Positions 1-7,174 of a stretch of DNA of 11,452 bases are shown piece after piece. Both the position numbers and the translations under genes were made by a program. Positions within the stretch are counted from its first letter, which is position 1, and every line of letters begins with the position of its first letter. This DNA comes from DATKZH01 sp964475955 (GTDB lineage: Bacteria > Planctomycetota > Planctomycetia > Pirellulales > Thermoguttaceae): positions 1 through 11,452 of the forward strand of contig CAYYZY010000236.1 in the NCBI GenBank assembly GCA_964475955.1. The letters run 5' to 3'. The notes under the pieces were generated by a model. The model saw nothing but the letters and a program-made list of their open reading frames with translations. It did not search any database and had not been told where the DNA came from.

Positions 1-18
1 ACTCAGGCACGCCACGGG

Positions 19-82
19 GTGACGGGGTGACAAGGTGACGGGGTGACAAGGTGACAAGGTGACGGGGTGACAAGGTGACAAA
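19..82. repeat. Octamer tandem repeat, 8 units
   Basis: GTGAC recurs exactly every 8 bases at 19, 27, 35, 43, 51, 59, 67 and 75. Two unit types occur, A = GTGACGGG and B = GTGACAAG, in the order A B A B B A B B', where the last unit ends in AAA. The flanks (gccacggg before, gcgagtcg after) break the pattern. There are no spacers, so this is a simple tandem array and not CRISPR. It lies downstream of the creatininase-like gene, in non-coding DNA. Similar short GTGAC-rich arrays are, to my recollection, common between genes in planctomycetes; that point is memory, not seen here. No function can be read from it. Confidence 0.9.
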
Positions 83-202
83 GCGAGTCGTTCGGTCCGT
101 AATGCACGATACGCAAAAAGGGGTCACGCCGCGCCCGCTTACATGCCGCGCCTTGGGTTGCCCCGTTGCTGTTTGTCCTCTCTCCCGCTTCTTTCTTTTT
201 CC

Positions 203-982
203 TCAGTAAGGAAACCGTTCGTCGACCTCGGCCTCGGAGAGCTCGAGGAGGAAGCCGGCGAGGCGGTCGACGAGGACGTCCATCAGGCGGCGGCCCTTTT
301 CGGCCGTGGCGGCGTGCGGGTTGCCCGCCCCGGAGTTGGTGGTCAACAGGTGCCAGGGCCGGGCGATGGAGACCCAGCCGCGGTTGACGGCGTCGAACCG
401 CGTCGGCGCCTTGCGCCCCTCGTCGGCGGTGAGCGAGCCGTCCTCGTTTCGGGCGACCAGCTCCGGCCAGAAGGCCAGGCCGATCGAGGTCTCCATCTCG
501 CCCGCGTGGTCGTCGCGCTCGTCGAACACGTCGTCGTAGAGGTCGTCGAAGATGGTCCACCAGTTGCACAGGAACAGGTGGGCCGGCGTGCGCCCGTACA
601 GCTCGCGCAGGTGGCCTTTGAGGGCGTTGCCCCCGTGGCTGTTCAGGAGCACGATCTTGTGGAACCCGCTCCCCGTGAGCGACTCGACCAGGTCGGTCAC
701 CACGGCGTTCAGCGTCGACGGGTTGAGGTTCAGCGCCAGCGGGAACCTTCTCTGGTTGGTTTGGGTGCCGTAGGGGATGGTGGGCAACAGCAGCACCCTG
801 GCCCCCCGCGCCCAGGCCGCCTCGCACACCTTCTCGCCGACCGTGTTGCCCTCGAACATGTCCATGCCGTACGGCAGGTGCAGGTTGTGCGGCTCGGTCG
901 CGCCCAGCGGCAGCACGGCCACTTCGTACTGCTGCTGCTTGACCGTTCCATAGTTCGTTTCCGCCAGCATCCAGGGTCGCAT
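203..982 (-). CDS. Creatininase family amidohydrolase
   Basis: This 259-residue protein belongs to the creatininase fold (PF02633): metal-dependent amidohydrolases that include creatinine amidohydrolase, FAPy deformylase and the mycofactocin peptidase MftE. All expected metal-site motifs are visible: GATEPHNLHLP with E30, H32 and H35, then D41; NSHGGN at 114-119 with H116; and HAGEMETS at 159-166 with E162. There is no signal peptide, so it should be cytoplasmic. I chose the ATG at 982 because GGAG (992-989) sits 6 bases upstream; a TTG start at 1012 would add 10 residues and overlap the stop of the coding-like remnant upstream. The length is usual for the family. The real substrate is unknown; many planctomycete members act on something other than creatinine. 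Family call very sure, function open. Confidence 0.93.
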   Translation of the reverse strand: MRPWMLAETNYGTVKQQQYEVAVLPLGATEPHNLHLPYGMDMFEGNTVGEKVCEAAWARGARVLLLPTIPYGTQTNQRRFPLALNLNPSTLNAVVTDLVESLTGSGFHKIVLLNSHGGNALKGHLRELYGRTPAHLFLCNWWTIFDDLYDDVFDERDDHAGEMETSIGLAFWPELVARNEDGSLTADEGRKAPTRFDAVNRGWVSIARPWHLLTTNSGAGNPHAATAEKGRRLMDVLVDRLAGFLLELSEAEVDERFPY

Positions 983-1008
983 GGTCGTCTCCGCGGGGAA
1001 GTGTCGCT

Positions 1009-1215
1009 TCAATATCCGAGGGGTTCCTTGACGAACCGGGGGCTAAGCCGCAAAGTGAGCCGGAGGCCTTCGCGCGCCGGCTCGATGACCGCGTCGCCCG
1101 AAAAGCGGACCTTCCCGAGCGCCCTGCCGATCGCCGCGTCGTCCATGTCGCCTTCGCCCGGGGCCTCCGACCAGGTGCCGTCGGCGTGCTGATCGCGGAG
1201 GTGGAGGAACGCGGC
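1009..1215 (-). pseudogene. Short coding-like remnant upstream of creatininase gene
   Basis: On the minus strand a frame ending at the TGA at 1011-1009 reads like real protein over its last 65-70 codons: it has strong G/C third positions and a plausible sequence (DGTWSEAPGEGD followed by MDDAAIGRALGKVRF). The only ATG is at 1146, which would give 45 residues ending KEPLGY, with only a weak AAGG 4 bases before it. The coding-like signal continues upstream of that ATG to about 1215 without any start codon, so this looks like the 3' end of a gene that lost its front. I do not recognise the family. It ends 26 bases before the creatininase ATG, so it could once have been co-transcribed with it. 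Alternatives are a genuine small protein or chance. Confidence 0.35.
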
Positions 1216-1232
1216 AGGCCGGTTCGGTGCGC

Positions 1233-1261
1233 AAGATAGCCGATCCGGTGCGGCCGTGCAA
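1233..1261 (-). promoter_or_regulatory. Weak candidate sigma-70 promoter toward creatininase gene
   Basis: Minus strand TTGCAC (1261-1256), 17-base spacer, TATCTT (1238-1233). The -10 matches consensus at 4 of 6 and the -35 at 3 of 6. It lies back to back with the rightward candidate at 1307-1335, and would give a start near 1226 just before the coding-like remnant and the creatininase gene. Low confidence because of the weak -35. Confidence 0.3.
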
Positions 1262-1306
1262 TTGGCTGCGCGCACCGTCCTGCCGGGCCCCGCACTCCCG
1301 GGCCGA

Positions 1307-1335
1307 TTGACAGCGTCGCGAGGCGCCTCTAAGCT
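1307..1335 (+). promoter_or_regulatory. Candidate sigma-70 promoter of the lyase-like gene
   Basis: A perfect -35 TTGACA (1307-1312) is followed by a 17-base spacer and TAAGCT (1330-1335), which keeps the first, second and last bases of TATAAT. Transcription would start near 1342, giving a leader of about 155 nt before the ATG at 1497. That leader would contain the inverted repeats at 1362-1442. The -35 is convincing, the -10 moderate. Confidence 0.5.
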
Positions 1336-1361
1336 CCCAAGAACGAGCGTCGGACCCACCT

Positions 1362-1442
1362 CTTCGTGGGGCACGTTTCCAACGTGCCTTCCTTGCGTGC
1401 CTGTCCTGCGTGCCTGGCACGAAGGCATCAGGCCCCACGAAG
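1362..1442. repeat. Nested inverted repeats in lyase-like gene leader
   Basis: An outer pair CTTCGTGGGG (1362-1371) and CCCCACGAAG (1433-1442) is perfect over 10 bases. Overlapping the left arm is an 8-bp stem, GGCACGTT (1370-1377) and AACGTGCC (1381-1388), with a TCC loop. The same CGTGCC/GGCACG words appear again between the arms near 1409-1421. In RNA the pairs compete at 1370-1371, so alternative folds are possible. Either a REP-like repeat element or leader RNA structure would explain it; the sequence alone cannot decide. Confidence 0.6.
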
Positions 1443-1496
1443 GGGCTCCGCCCTAGATCCTTCGCGACGATTCCATCAAGAGAGAGGATGCGCCTC

Positions 1497-4400
1497 ATGT
1501 TCAGGACGTACGTAACCGGCTTGCTCGCGGTGTTTGTGTTCTTCCTGGGCGTCGCGGCGACGGCCGCGGCCGAAGCCCCAACCGCGGCCGATTCCGACGG
1601 CGACGGCATCTCCGATCGCCACGAAAAGACCCTCGGGAGCGACCCCCACGCGGCCGACCGCTTCCGGGTCGTCTTCGACGACGGGATCGAATCCGACGAG
1701 CGACGGGCCAGCGACGTCTACGACGCGACCAAGGACTTCACCACGATCGAGTTCTGCCACGTGGCCGAGGATCGTTACCTGTGGCGCGCGACCTTCGCGG
1801 CCGAGCCCCGCCTCGACGACACGGTCTTCCACCTTTACGTCGACGCCGATGCCGACGCCGAGACCGGGCGCAAAGGCTCGGCCGGCGCGGCGAGCACCGG
1901 CACCGAGTACATGCTGAGCGTCGTGGGCGCGCGGGGCACCTCGGGCTACTACGATCCGGAAGGCGAGCGCACCTCCGGCCCGCCCGTGACGCACGTGGTC
2001 GCCGGCAACACGCTTACGGTCTCGGCCGACGTGGACCTGGGCCGCGACGCGGCCGGCGTGCGGTGCGCCCTCTACGTCCTCTGCCACACCACCACGAAGT
2101 CGGGCCAACGCCCCTACATGAGCGACTCGACCGGCAAGAAGGTCGTCGAAGGCGTACCCCTGTCGCCGGGCGAGAAGATCATGCGGCCTCGCGACTACAC
2201 CGAGAACTTCGGGGTGCAGGCCGGGTTCGGGCTCGATACCCTTCGGGCCCTGCTGGTGGCGGACGATACGGTCGTCGTCCGGCACGACGAGCTTGAGCTG
2301 GACGGGTTCGCGGTCGACCACTTCACCGGGCGCCGTTTTCCGCACCTTCAAAGCGAAGCCGATGGGGCGAAGGCCTGGACCGAGGCCCCCAAGGCCGGCC
2401 GGTACCACGTGGGCTTCATGATGTACGACGACGCGAGCGCGGAACGCGTCGTCCTCTCCGTCGGCGGGAAGATGCGCGGCGTCGCCGTCGCCAACCAGGA
2501 CAACAACCGCACGTGGCTCTACTGGCTTGCCGAGCCGATCGACTTCGCCGGCGGCGAGCGCGTCGAGCTTCAGGCCGCCGGGGCGAGCGGCGAGCACGAC
2601 GTCTGCAATCTGCTGTTCCTGCCCGAGCCGCCGAAGCCCCGCGCGGTCGAATACGCGGTGGAGAACCTGACCTCGGCGGCGCAGGTCGGCTCGCCGGGCA
2701 AGGTGACCGTCTCGTGGACGACCACGTGGCCCTGCCCAACCCGTTTCGAATACGGCGGCGACGCCTCGTACGGCCGGACCGTGGAGTCGGAAGGCGACTG
2801 CCTGGTGCACCGCGTCGTGCTCGACGGGCTCGACCCGACGCGCGACTACCACGGTCGGGCCGTGGGAACCGCGCGCGACGGCACGCCCTTCCGCTCCGAC
2901 GATTTCGCGTTCCGCGCGGCGCCGCCCGCGCAGCCCGAAACCCGGGCCGACACGTGCTCGGTGCCGCTCACGGTCCGCAACCCGCACCCGTTCGCCGTCG
3001 ACGGCGTGCCGATCACGGCCGGGGTCCCCATCCCGCGAGGCGAACTGGCGGGGCCCGAACAGGTCCGCCTGGTCCGCGGGGCGGGCGAAGGCGAGGCCGA
3101 GGTGCCCGCCCAGATCCGCCTGGCCGCACGCTGGCCCGACGGCAGCGCGAAGTGGCTGTTCGTCACGTTCATGGCGAGTGGGCCGGCCTCGGCCGCAAGC
3201 GAGTATCGCCTCGAGTATGGGCGCCAGGTCGCGCCGCGTGCGGTGGCCGACGGGATCTCGGTCGACGAGGATGCGTCGGGCGTAACGGTCGATACGGGCG
3301 CGCTGAGCTTGCGGATCAATGCGCAGGGGAACCTGGTCGACGTGGGTCGAACCGACGGCCCGGCCCCGCTCCCCGGCGCAGCCTGCTGTACGCAGGCCGT
3401 CGACGTGGAGGGCGCTCGCTACGACACTTCCACCGGCGAAGCGCAGATCACCATCGAGGAGGCGGGGCCGATCCGCGCCGTGGTGAAGGTCGTATCGTCG
3501 CTCGCCGGGGCCGACGGCGCGGGCCTGATGCGGATCGAAAAGCGCTTGGAAGCGTATCGCGGAGCCGGTTTCATCCGAATCCATCACACGTTCGTGGTCG
3601 ATCGGCCGGAGAAGTTCACCGAACTCGACGCGTTGTCGTATCGAATCCCCGCTTCCGCCGGCCGCCGCTGGGAGGTCGGCCTGGTCGACGGCGAGCCGAT
3701 TGCACTGGGCGCGTCCACGCCGGCCGTCTGGCAGCGGTTCGACGACGAGCTGGTCACCGTCGGCCAAGACAAGGAGACGCCGCAGGAGGGCCGCATCGTC
3801 GGCTCCATCATCTCGGACGACGAGGAAGGCGTCGCGGTCGCCGTGCGCGACTTCTGGCAGAACTACCCGAAGGGGTTCTCCGTGCGCGACGACGGGCTCC
3901 ACGTCGACCTCTGCCCCGCGTTCGAGCCCGGCCTGTACGACGCCTTTCCGTTCGAGGAAGAGGGCCACCATCTCTACTATTACCTGTTGGACGGCAAATA
4001 CCGGCTCAAGCGCGGCGTGGCCAAGACGCACGAGATCGTGCTCGGCTTCGGCCCGCGCGCGCGGCGCGAGCAACGGTGCGCGCTGCTCGAGCGGCCGCTC
4101 GTGGCGACCGCACCGCCCGAGTGGTACTGCGGCAGCAAGGCCTTCTACGACGTCGCCCCTCGCAACCCGGAACACTTCAAGCTCTACGAGGAGGCGATCG
4201 ACAAGAACCTCGAGGCGTACGTCGCCCGGCGCCAGCGCCAGCAGGATTTCGGGATGCTCAACTACGGCGACTGGTACGGCGAGCGGGGAACGAACTGGGG
4301 GAACATCGAGTACGACACGCAGCACGCGTTCTTCCTCGAATACATCCGATCGGGCAATCCGGAGGCCTTCTTCCTCGGCCACGCCACGGAGCTGCACAAC

Positions 4401-5306
4401 CGGGATATCGACACGGTCCACGCAAGCGACGACCCGCACGAGATCGGCGCCGTCTACGTCCACCAGATGTGCCACGTGGGCGAGTACTACGACAAGCCCG
4501 TCCCCGGCGCCCTGGGATATCCCCGCGGGGGCTACACCGTCAGCCACGCCTGGACGGAAGGGCATTTCGACCACTATTTCCTTACGGGCGACCCGCGCTC
4601 GTACGAGACCGGCTGCGCCGTGGCCGACTTCTTCACCCGCAAACAGCTCGGCCGGCCGTACGACTTCTCCACCTGCCGCACGCCCGGCTGGCACCTGATC
4701 ATGCTGGCCGCCGCCTACGCCGCCACCGACGACCCCTACTACCTGAACGCGGCCAAGGTGGTCGTCCGGCGCGTGCTCGAGGCGCAGGACCACCGGCCCC
4801 GCCCCCTGCCCGACTACCAGGCCGAAGGCCGAAAACCCTACCAGCAGGGCGGCTGGTCGCGGATGATGGTGCCCGGGCACTGCCGCTGCGAGCCGCGGCA
4901 CCGGGGCAACGCGGGCTTCATGGTCGCCATCCTGCTTTCCGGGTTGAAGTATTACCACGACGTGACCGGCGACGAGCGCGTCCGGCAGTCGATCATCGAC
5001 GGCGCCCACTACCTGCTCGACGAGTGCTACAGCGACCAGACGCACGGTTTCCGCTACACCTCGTGCCCCGAAACGTCGTACCGCTCCGGGGCCTCGCCGC
5101 TGATGGTCGAGGGCGTCGCCCGGGCGTACCTCTGGACCAAGGACGAGCGGTTCCGCCGCGTGCTCACCGAGGCCCTTCCTCGCGGCGCGGGCGGAAGCGG
5201 CTACGGCAAGGGTTTTTCCATGTACTACCGCATGGCCCCCCGCGTGCTGGCCGACCTGGAAGCGGCCGGCATCACGCTCAACGAGCCGGCCGGCGAGTCG
5301 CGTTGA
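1497..5306 (+). CDS. Exported PcRGLX/YetA-like (PL26-type) polysaccharide lyase with extra N-terminal modules
   Basis: This 1269-residue exported protein resembles exo-rhamnogalacturonan lyases of the PcRGLX/YetA type. The signal peptide is residues 1 to about 25 (hydrophobic core LLAVFVFFLGVA, then ATAAA). Next come a calcium-loop-like motif DSDGDGISDRHE (32-43), a beta-rich region with YVDADADAETG that may be CBM9/DOMON-like, a second beta-sandwich-like region to about 380, and an FN3-like domain (about 385-478). The catalytic architecture follows: an N-terminal barrel from CSVPLTVRNPHPF (about 487-585), a central beta-sandwich (about 590-850), and an alpha/alpha toroid (about 875-1265) with YGDWYG near 923 and HAWTEGHFDHYFLTGD near 1016. 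GAGAGG-type SD GAGAGG (1482-1487) lies 9 bases before the ATG at 1497; the ATG at 1488 directly abuts it and is less likely. Inferred role: cleaving rhamnogalacturonan-like polymer outside the cytoplasm. Activity and substrate are unproven; I cannot assign catalytic residues with certainty. Confidence 0.82.
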   Translation: MFRTYVTGLLAVFVFFLGVAATAAAEAPTAADSDGDGISDRHEKTLGSDPHAADRFRVVFDDGIESDERRASDVYDATKDFTTIEFCHVAEDRYLWRATFAAEPRLDDTVFHLYVDADADAETGRKGSAGAASTGTEYMLSVVGARGTSGYYDPEGERTSGPPVTHVVAGNTLTVSADVDLGRDAAGVRCALYVLCHTTTKSGQRPYMSDSTGKKVVEGVPLSPGEKIMRPRDYTENFGVQAGFGLDTLRALLVADDTVVVRHDELELDGFAVDHFTGRRFPHLQSEADGAKAWTEAPKAGRYHVGFMMYDDASAERVVLSVGGKMRGVAVANQDNNRTWLYWLAEPIDFAGGERVELQAAGASGEHDVCNLLFLPEPPKPRAVEYAVENLTSAAQVGSPGKVTVSWTTTWPCPTRFEYGGDASYGRTVESEGDCLVHRVVLDGLDPTRDYHGRAVGTARDGTPFRSDDFAFRAAPPAQPETRADTCSVPLTVRNPHPFAVDGVPITAGVPIPRGELAGPEQVRLVRGAGEGEAEVPAQIRLAARWPDGSAKWLFVTFMASGPASAASEYRLEYGRQVAPRAVADGISVDEDASGVTVDTGALSLRINAQGNLVDVGRTDGPAPLPGAACCTQAVDVEGARYDTSTGEAQITIEEAGPIRAVVKVVSSLAGADGAGLMRIEKRLEAYRGAGFIRIHHTFVVDRPEKFTELDALSYRIPASAGRRWEVGLVDGEPIALGASTPAVWQRFDDELVTVGQDKETPQEGRIVGSIISDDEEGVAVAVRDFWQNYPKGFSVRDDGLHVDLCPAFEPGLYDAFPFEEEGHHLYYYLLDGKYRLKRGVAKTHEIVLGFGPRARREQRCALLERPLVATAPPEWYCGSKAFYDVAPRNPEHFKLYEEAIDKNLEAYVARRQRQQDFGMLNYGDWYGERGTNWGNIEYDTQHAFFLEYIRSGNPEAFFLGHATELHNRDIDTVHASDDPHEIGAVYVHQMCHVGEYYDKPVPGALGYPRGGYTVSHAWTEGHFDHYFLTGDPRSYETGCAVADFFTRKQLGRPYDFSTCRTPGWHLIMLAAAYAATDDPYYLNAAKVVVRRVLEAQDHRPRPLPDYQAEGRKPYQQGGWSRMMVPGHCRCEPRHRGNAGFMVAILLSGLKYYHDVTGDERVRQSIIDGAHYLLDECYSDQTHGFRYTSCPETSYRSGASPLMVEGVARAYLWTKDERFRRVLTEALPRGAGGSGYGKGFSMYYRMAPRVLADLEAAGITLNEPAGESR

Positions 5307-5346
5307 ATCTGAATGACCGCGCGCGATTTTGCGACACCCCCTGTAG

Positions 5347-5368
5347 GGAACGCCCTCCGCGGCGTTCC
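5347..5368. repeat. Palindromic hairpin between lyase-like and flavoprotein genes
   Basis: GGAACGCC (5347-5354) and GGCGTTCC (5361-5368) form a perfect 8-bp stem with loop CTCCGC. It lies 40 bases after the lyase-like stop and 38 before the next start. A run CCCCTTTTC follows only 13 bases later, so it is not a standard intrinsic terminator. Its layout resembles the hairpin at 1370-1388: a G-rich lead-in, an ACG in the left arm, a pyrimidine/TCC centre and CGT in the right arm. I think it is an intergenic REP-like repeat, possibly also shaping transcript ends. Confidence 0.6.
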
Positions 5369-5406
5369 GCCGTAGCGAGAACCCCTTTTCTGGTGCAGAG
5401 CAAGCC

Positions 5407-5976
5407 GTGAGCCAGATCCTCGCCGTGGTCGGCAGCCCGCGCAAGAACGGGAACACGCACCTGCTCGTTTCGGCGATTCTCGAAGGGGCCGCGCGGGAGG
5501 GCGTCTCCGGGGAGGTGGTGCTGCTCGGCGAGCTGACGATCGCCGAGTGCAGCGGCTGCCACGCCTGCTGGCAGGGCAAGCCGTGCAGCAAGCGGGACGA
5601 CATGAACGACCTCTTCCCGAAGATCGCCGAGTCCGACGCGATCGTCTTCGGCACGCCCGTCTACTGGTACGGCCCCACCGCCCTGATGAAGGGATTCCTG
5701 GACCGGTTCGTCTACTTCAACTGCCCGGCGAATCGGCCGCAGGTGCGGGGCAAGCTGGCCGTGGTGGCGTGTCCCTTCGAGGAGAGCGACCCGCGGACGG
5801 CCGAGCTCTTGCTGGGGATGTTCGACCGGTCGTTCGAGTACCTCCGCATGAAGCCGGCAGGCCGTATCACCGTGCCCGGCGTGGGCGAGAAGGGCGACGT
5901 CCTCAAGCTGCCCGAAGTGATGGACGAAGCCCGCAAGCTCGGCGAACGCTTGGCGAGACGGCTGGCGAGGGGGTGA
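5407..5976 (+). CDS. Flavodoxin-fold NAD(P)H-dependent FMN reductase-like protein with cysteine cluster
   Basis: This 189-residue protein is a flavodoxin-like flavoprotein (NADPH-dependent FMN reductase/iron-sulfur flavoprotein group). The FMN phosphate loop is GSPRKNGNT (9-17) and the second flavin loop is GTPVYWYGP (82-90). Between them four cysteines, C48, C51, C54 and C60, have spacing C-X2-C-X2-C-X5-C, which fits the compact motif of iron-sulfur flavoproteins that bind a 4Fe-4S cluster. It lacks a signal peptide, so it is cytoplasmic. Likely role: electron transfer or reduction of quinones or other small acceptors; the partner is unknown. The start is GTG at 5407, since no in-frame ATG is nearby; the ribosome site is weak. 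It lies 100 bases after the lyase-like gene, separated by a hairpin, so shared transcription is possible but not shown. Confidence 0.88.
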   Translation: MSQILAVVGSPRKNGNTHLLVSAILEGAAREGVSGEVVLLGELTIAECSGCHACWQGKPCSKRDDMNDLFPKIAESDAIVFGTPVYWYGPTALMKGFLDRFVYFNCPANRPQVRGKLAVVACPFEESDPRTAELLLGMFDRSFEYLRMKPAGRITVPGVGEKGDVLKLPEVMDEARKLGERLARRLARG

Positions 5977-6011
5977 CTTCGCAGCAGCCGGTGGAGGATT
6001 TCTGAAGAAGA

Positions 6012-6036
6012 GCACGGAGACACGGAGGGCACAGAG
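6012..6036. repeat. Short degenerate CACGGAG-type repeat
   Basis: Three imperfect units read GCACGGA, GACACGGAG and GGCACAGAG, just after the flavoprotein gene. It occupies the convergent gap with the hydrolase remnant. I recall such CACGGAG strings as common between planctomycete genes, but that is memory. No function is visible. Confidence 0.45.
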
Positions 6037-6054
6037 TCGACGCGAGCGCTCGCC

Positions 6055-6333
6055 TCACGGCCGCCCATCAAGGTGCCTGGCCAGGAACCGGCCGATCTCC
6101 TCGGTCGACGGGCGATTCTCCCCGTATCGGAACTCGCACTCGACGCCCAGTTCGTCGAGCCGGTCCTTGAGCACCTTGCCGAAATAGGGATGGTGGATGA
6201 GCAGGCCCTGCGAGGCGTCGCGGGAAAGCGGCAGGTTGTCCAACGCGCCCGCGTAGATGAGGAAGCTCGGCGGGTCGTCGGCCGAGGCGTGGCCAAGCGC
6301 CGAAGACTCCCGGATCCACTGCGGGGGACTCAT
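6055..6333 (-). pseudogene. Alpha/beta hydrolase, C-terminal remnant
   Basis: A 92-codon minus-strand frame matches the tail of the BD-FAE/esterase-type alpha/beta hydrolases common in planctomycetes. It has ADDPPSFLIYAGALDNLPL (the strand carrying the acid, D at GALD), then GLLIHHPYFGKVLKDRLDELGVECEFRYG and a final helix. The oxyanion region and the nucleophile GxSxG are absent, because the rest of the gene, normally another 150 or more residues, is missing; 35 bases upstream of the first ATG is the stop of the DUF4058 gene. The GxGH catalytic histidine motif is also not seen in the tail. The frame is open a little further upstream into the DUF4058 end, but with no family resemblance. I read it as a 5'-truncated pseudogene; a short expressed protein is less likely. 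Confidence 0.6.
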
Positions 6334-6367
6334 AACCTGAACCGTCCCGTCTGCCGGTTGAGCCGCG

Positions 6368-7135
6368 TTACGGCGGTGGCACCAGCTCGTCGCGCCAGCG
6401 GCGGGGGACCGCCTCGAACGCGGCCTGGTACGTCGACTCGAGCGGCACCGGCACGTAGCGCTCCGGCTCGAGAAACAGCGGCATGTCGGGCAGGGCCCGG
6501 CCGACCGAGATCGGCTCGATGAACGCCCGTTTCACGAGGCCGGCCGCGTAGGCGACCAGCGTCAGCGGCTCGTCCGGTGGCAGCCGGAAGTCGTTTTCGA
6601 CGATCTCCGACCAGACCGCCCCGTGAATCCCCTGCGGATCGCGCGGGCCCGGGGGGAAAAGGTCGACCAAGAGCAGGTGGATGCCCGCGTCGAGCGCTTC
6701 GGCCGCCTTCTCGACGAACGAGCGCAAAGCGAAGCGGCTCGCCTTGTTGCCGGGCGAGACGATCTCCAGCATCGCCACCACGCGGTCGCCGCTGGTGTGG
6801 CGGATGGCGATGCGGCTCCGCCGGCGCGCGAACGCCTCGGAGGGGGCCGAGTCGGTGAAGCGAACCTTCGGCGGCGCGGTGGCCAGCGCGGCGCCGCCGC
6901 CGTTGGGGGCGTCGTCCCCCGCGGCGTCCACTTCGTGCGCCGGGCGCGGTTCCCGCGGCGCGCTCTCAAGCGTGAGCACGTCGGGCCCGAGGCCGCCGGC
7001 AATCTGCTCGGCCAGTGCGTAGAATTCCGGCGGGAGCAGGCCGGCGTTCAGCGCGCGGCTGATCGCCGAGATCCACTCGTGGTGAAAATGGTGGAAGATA
7101 CCGGCCTCGACGCGTGTCCAATCGTGAATCGGCAT
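6368..7135 (-). CDS. DUF4058 family protein
   Basis: This 255-residue protein begins MPIHDWTRVEAGIFHHFHH, the hallmark opening of DUF4058 (PF13267), a family frequent in planctomycetes and cyanobacteria with no proven function. The conserved core is LEIVSPGNK (123-131), followed by a helix and HLLLVDLF (153-160). The E...NK plus D arrangement recalls PD-(D/E)XK nuclease-like folds, but this is inference. A low-complexity A/G/P-rich stretch lies at about 58-90. It has no signal peptide or membrane segment, so it is cytoplasmic. The start is ATG at 7135; GAGGG lies 8 bases upstream. It has its own promoter (7184-7211) and so need not depend on the FAD gene upstream. It ends 35 bases before the hydrolase remnant. 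Family call sure; no function assigned. Confidence 0.9.
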   Translation of the reverse strand: MPIHDWTRVEAGIFHHFHHEWISAISRALNAGLLPPEFYALAEQIAGGLGPDVLTLESAPREPRPAHEVDAAGDDAPNGGGAALATAPPKVRFTDSAPSEAFARRRSRIAIRHTSGDRVVAMLEIVSPGNKASRFALRSFVEKAAEALDAGIHLLLVDLFPPGPRDPQGIHGAVWSEIVENDFRLPPDEPLTLVAYAAGLVKRAFIEPISVGRALPDMPLFLEPERYVPVPLESTYQAAFEAVPRRWRDELVPPP

Positions 7136-7174
7136 GGCTTCCGCCCTCGAAATGCACGGATGCGCAGCGGTCAC

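Noticed and set aside
19..82. CRISPR-like appearance of the left-end repeat
   Set aside because: Units of 8 bp are contiguous with no spacers, and no cas genes are present.
143..1192. A 349-codon plus-strand frame opposite the creatininase-like gene
   Set aside because: Shadow of the real minus-strand gene; the minus strand has all metal-site motifs.
2513..5410. A 965-codon plus-strand frame overlapping the lyase-like gene in another frame
   Set aside because: Arginine-rich shadow translation, no motif, no ribosome site.
1476..5654. A 1392-codon open frame on the minus strand opposite the lyase-like gene
   Set aside because: It is the mirror of a GC3-biased real gene: the translation is rich in R, V, G, A, D without any recognisable domain, while the plus strand has a signal peptide and clear modules.
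6042..6053. 12-bp perfect palindrome GCGAGCGCTCGC between the convergent genes
   Set aside because: No T run on either side and too short for a confident terminator; probably compositional.
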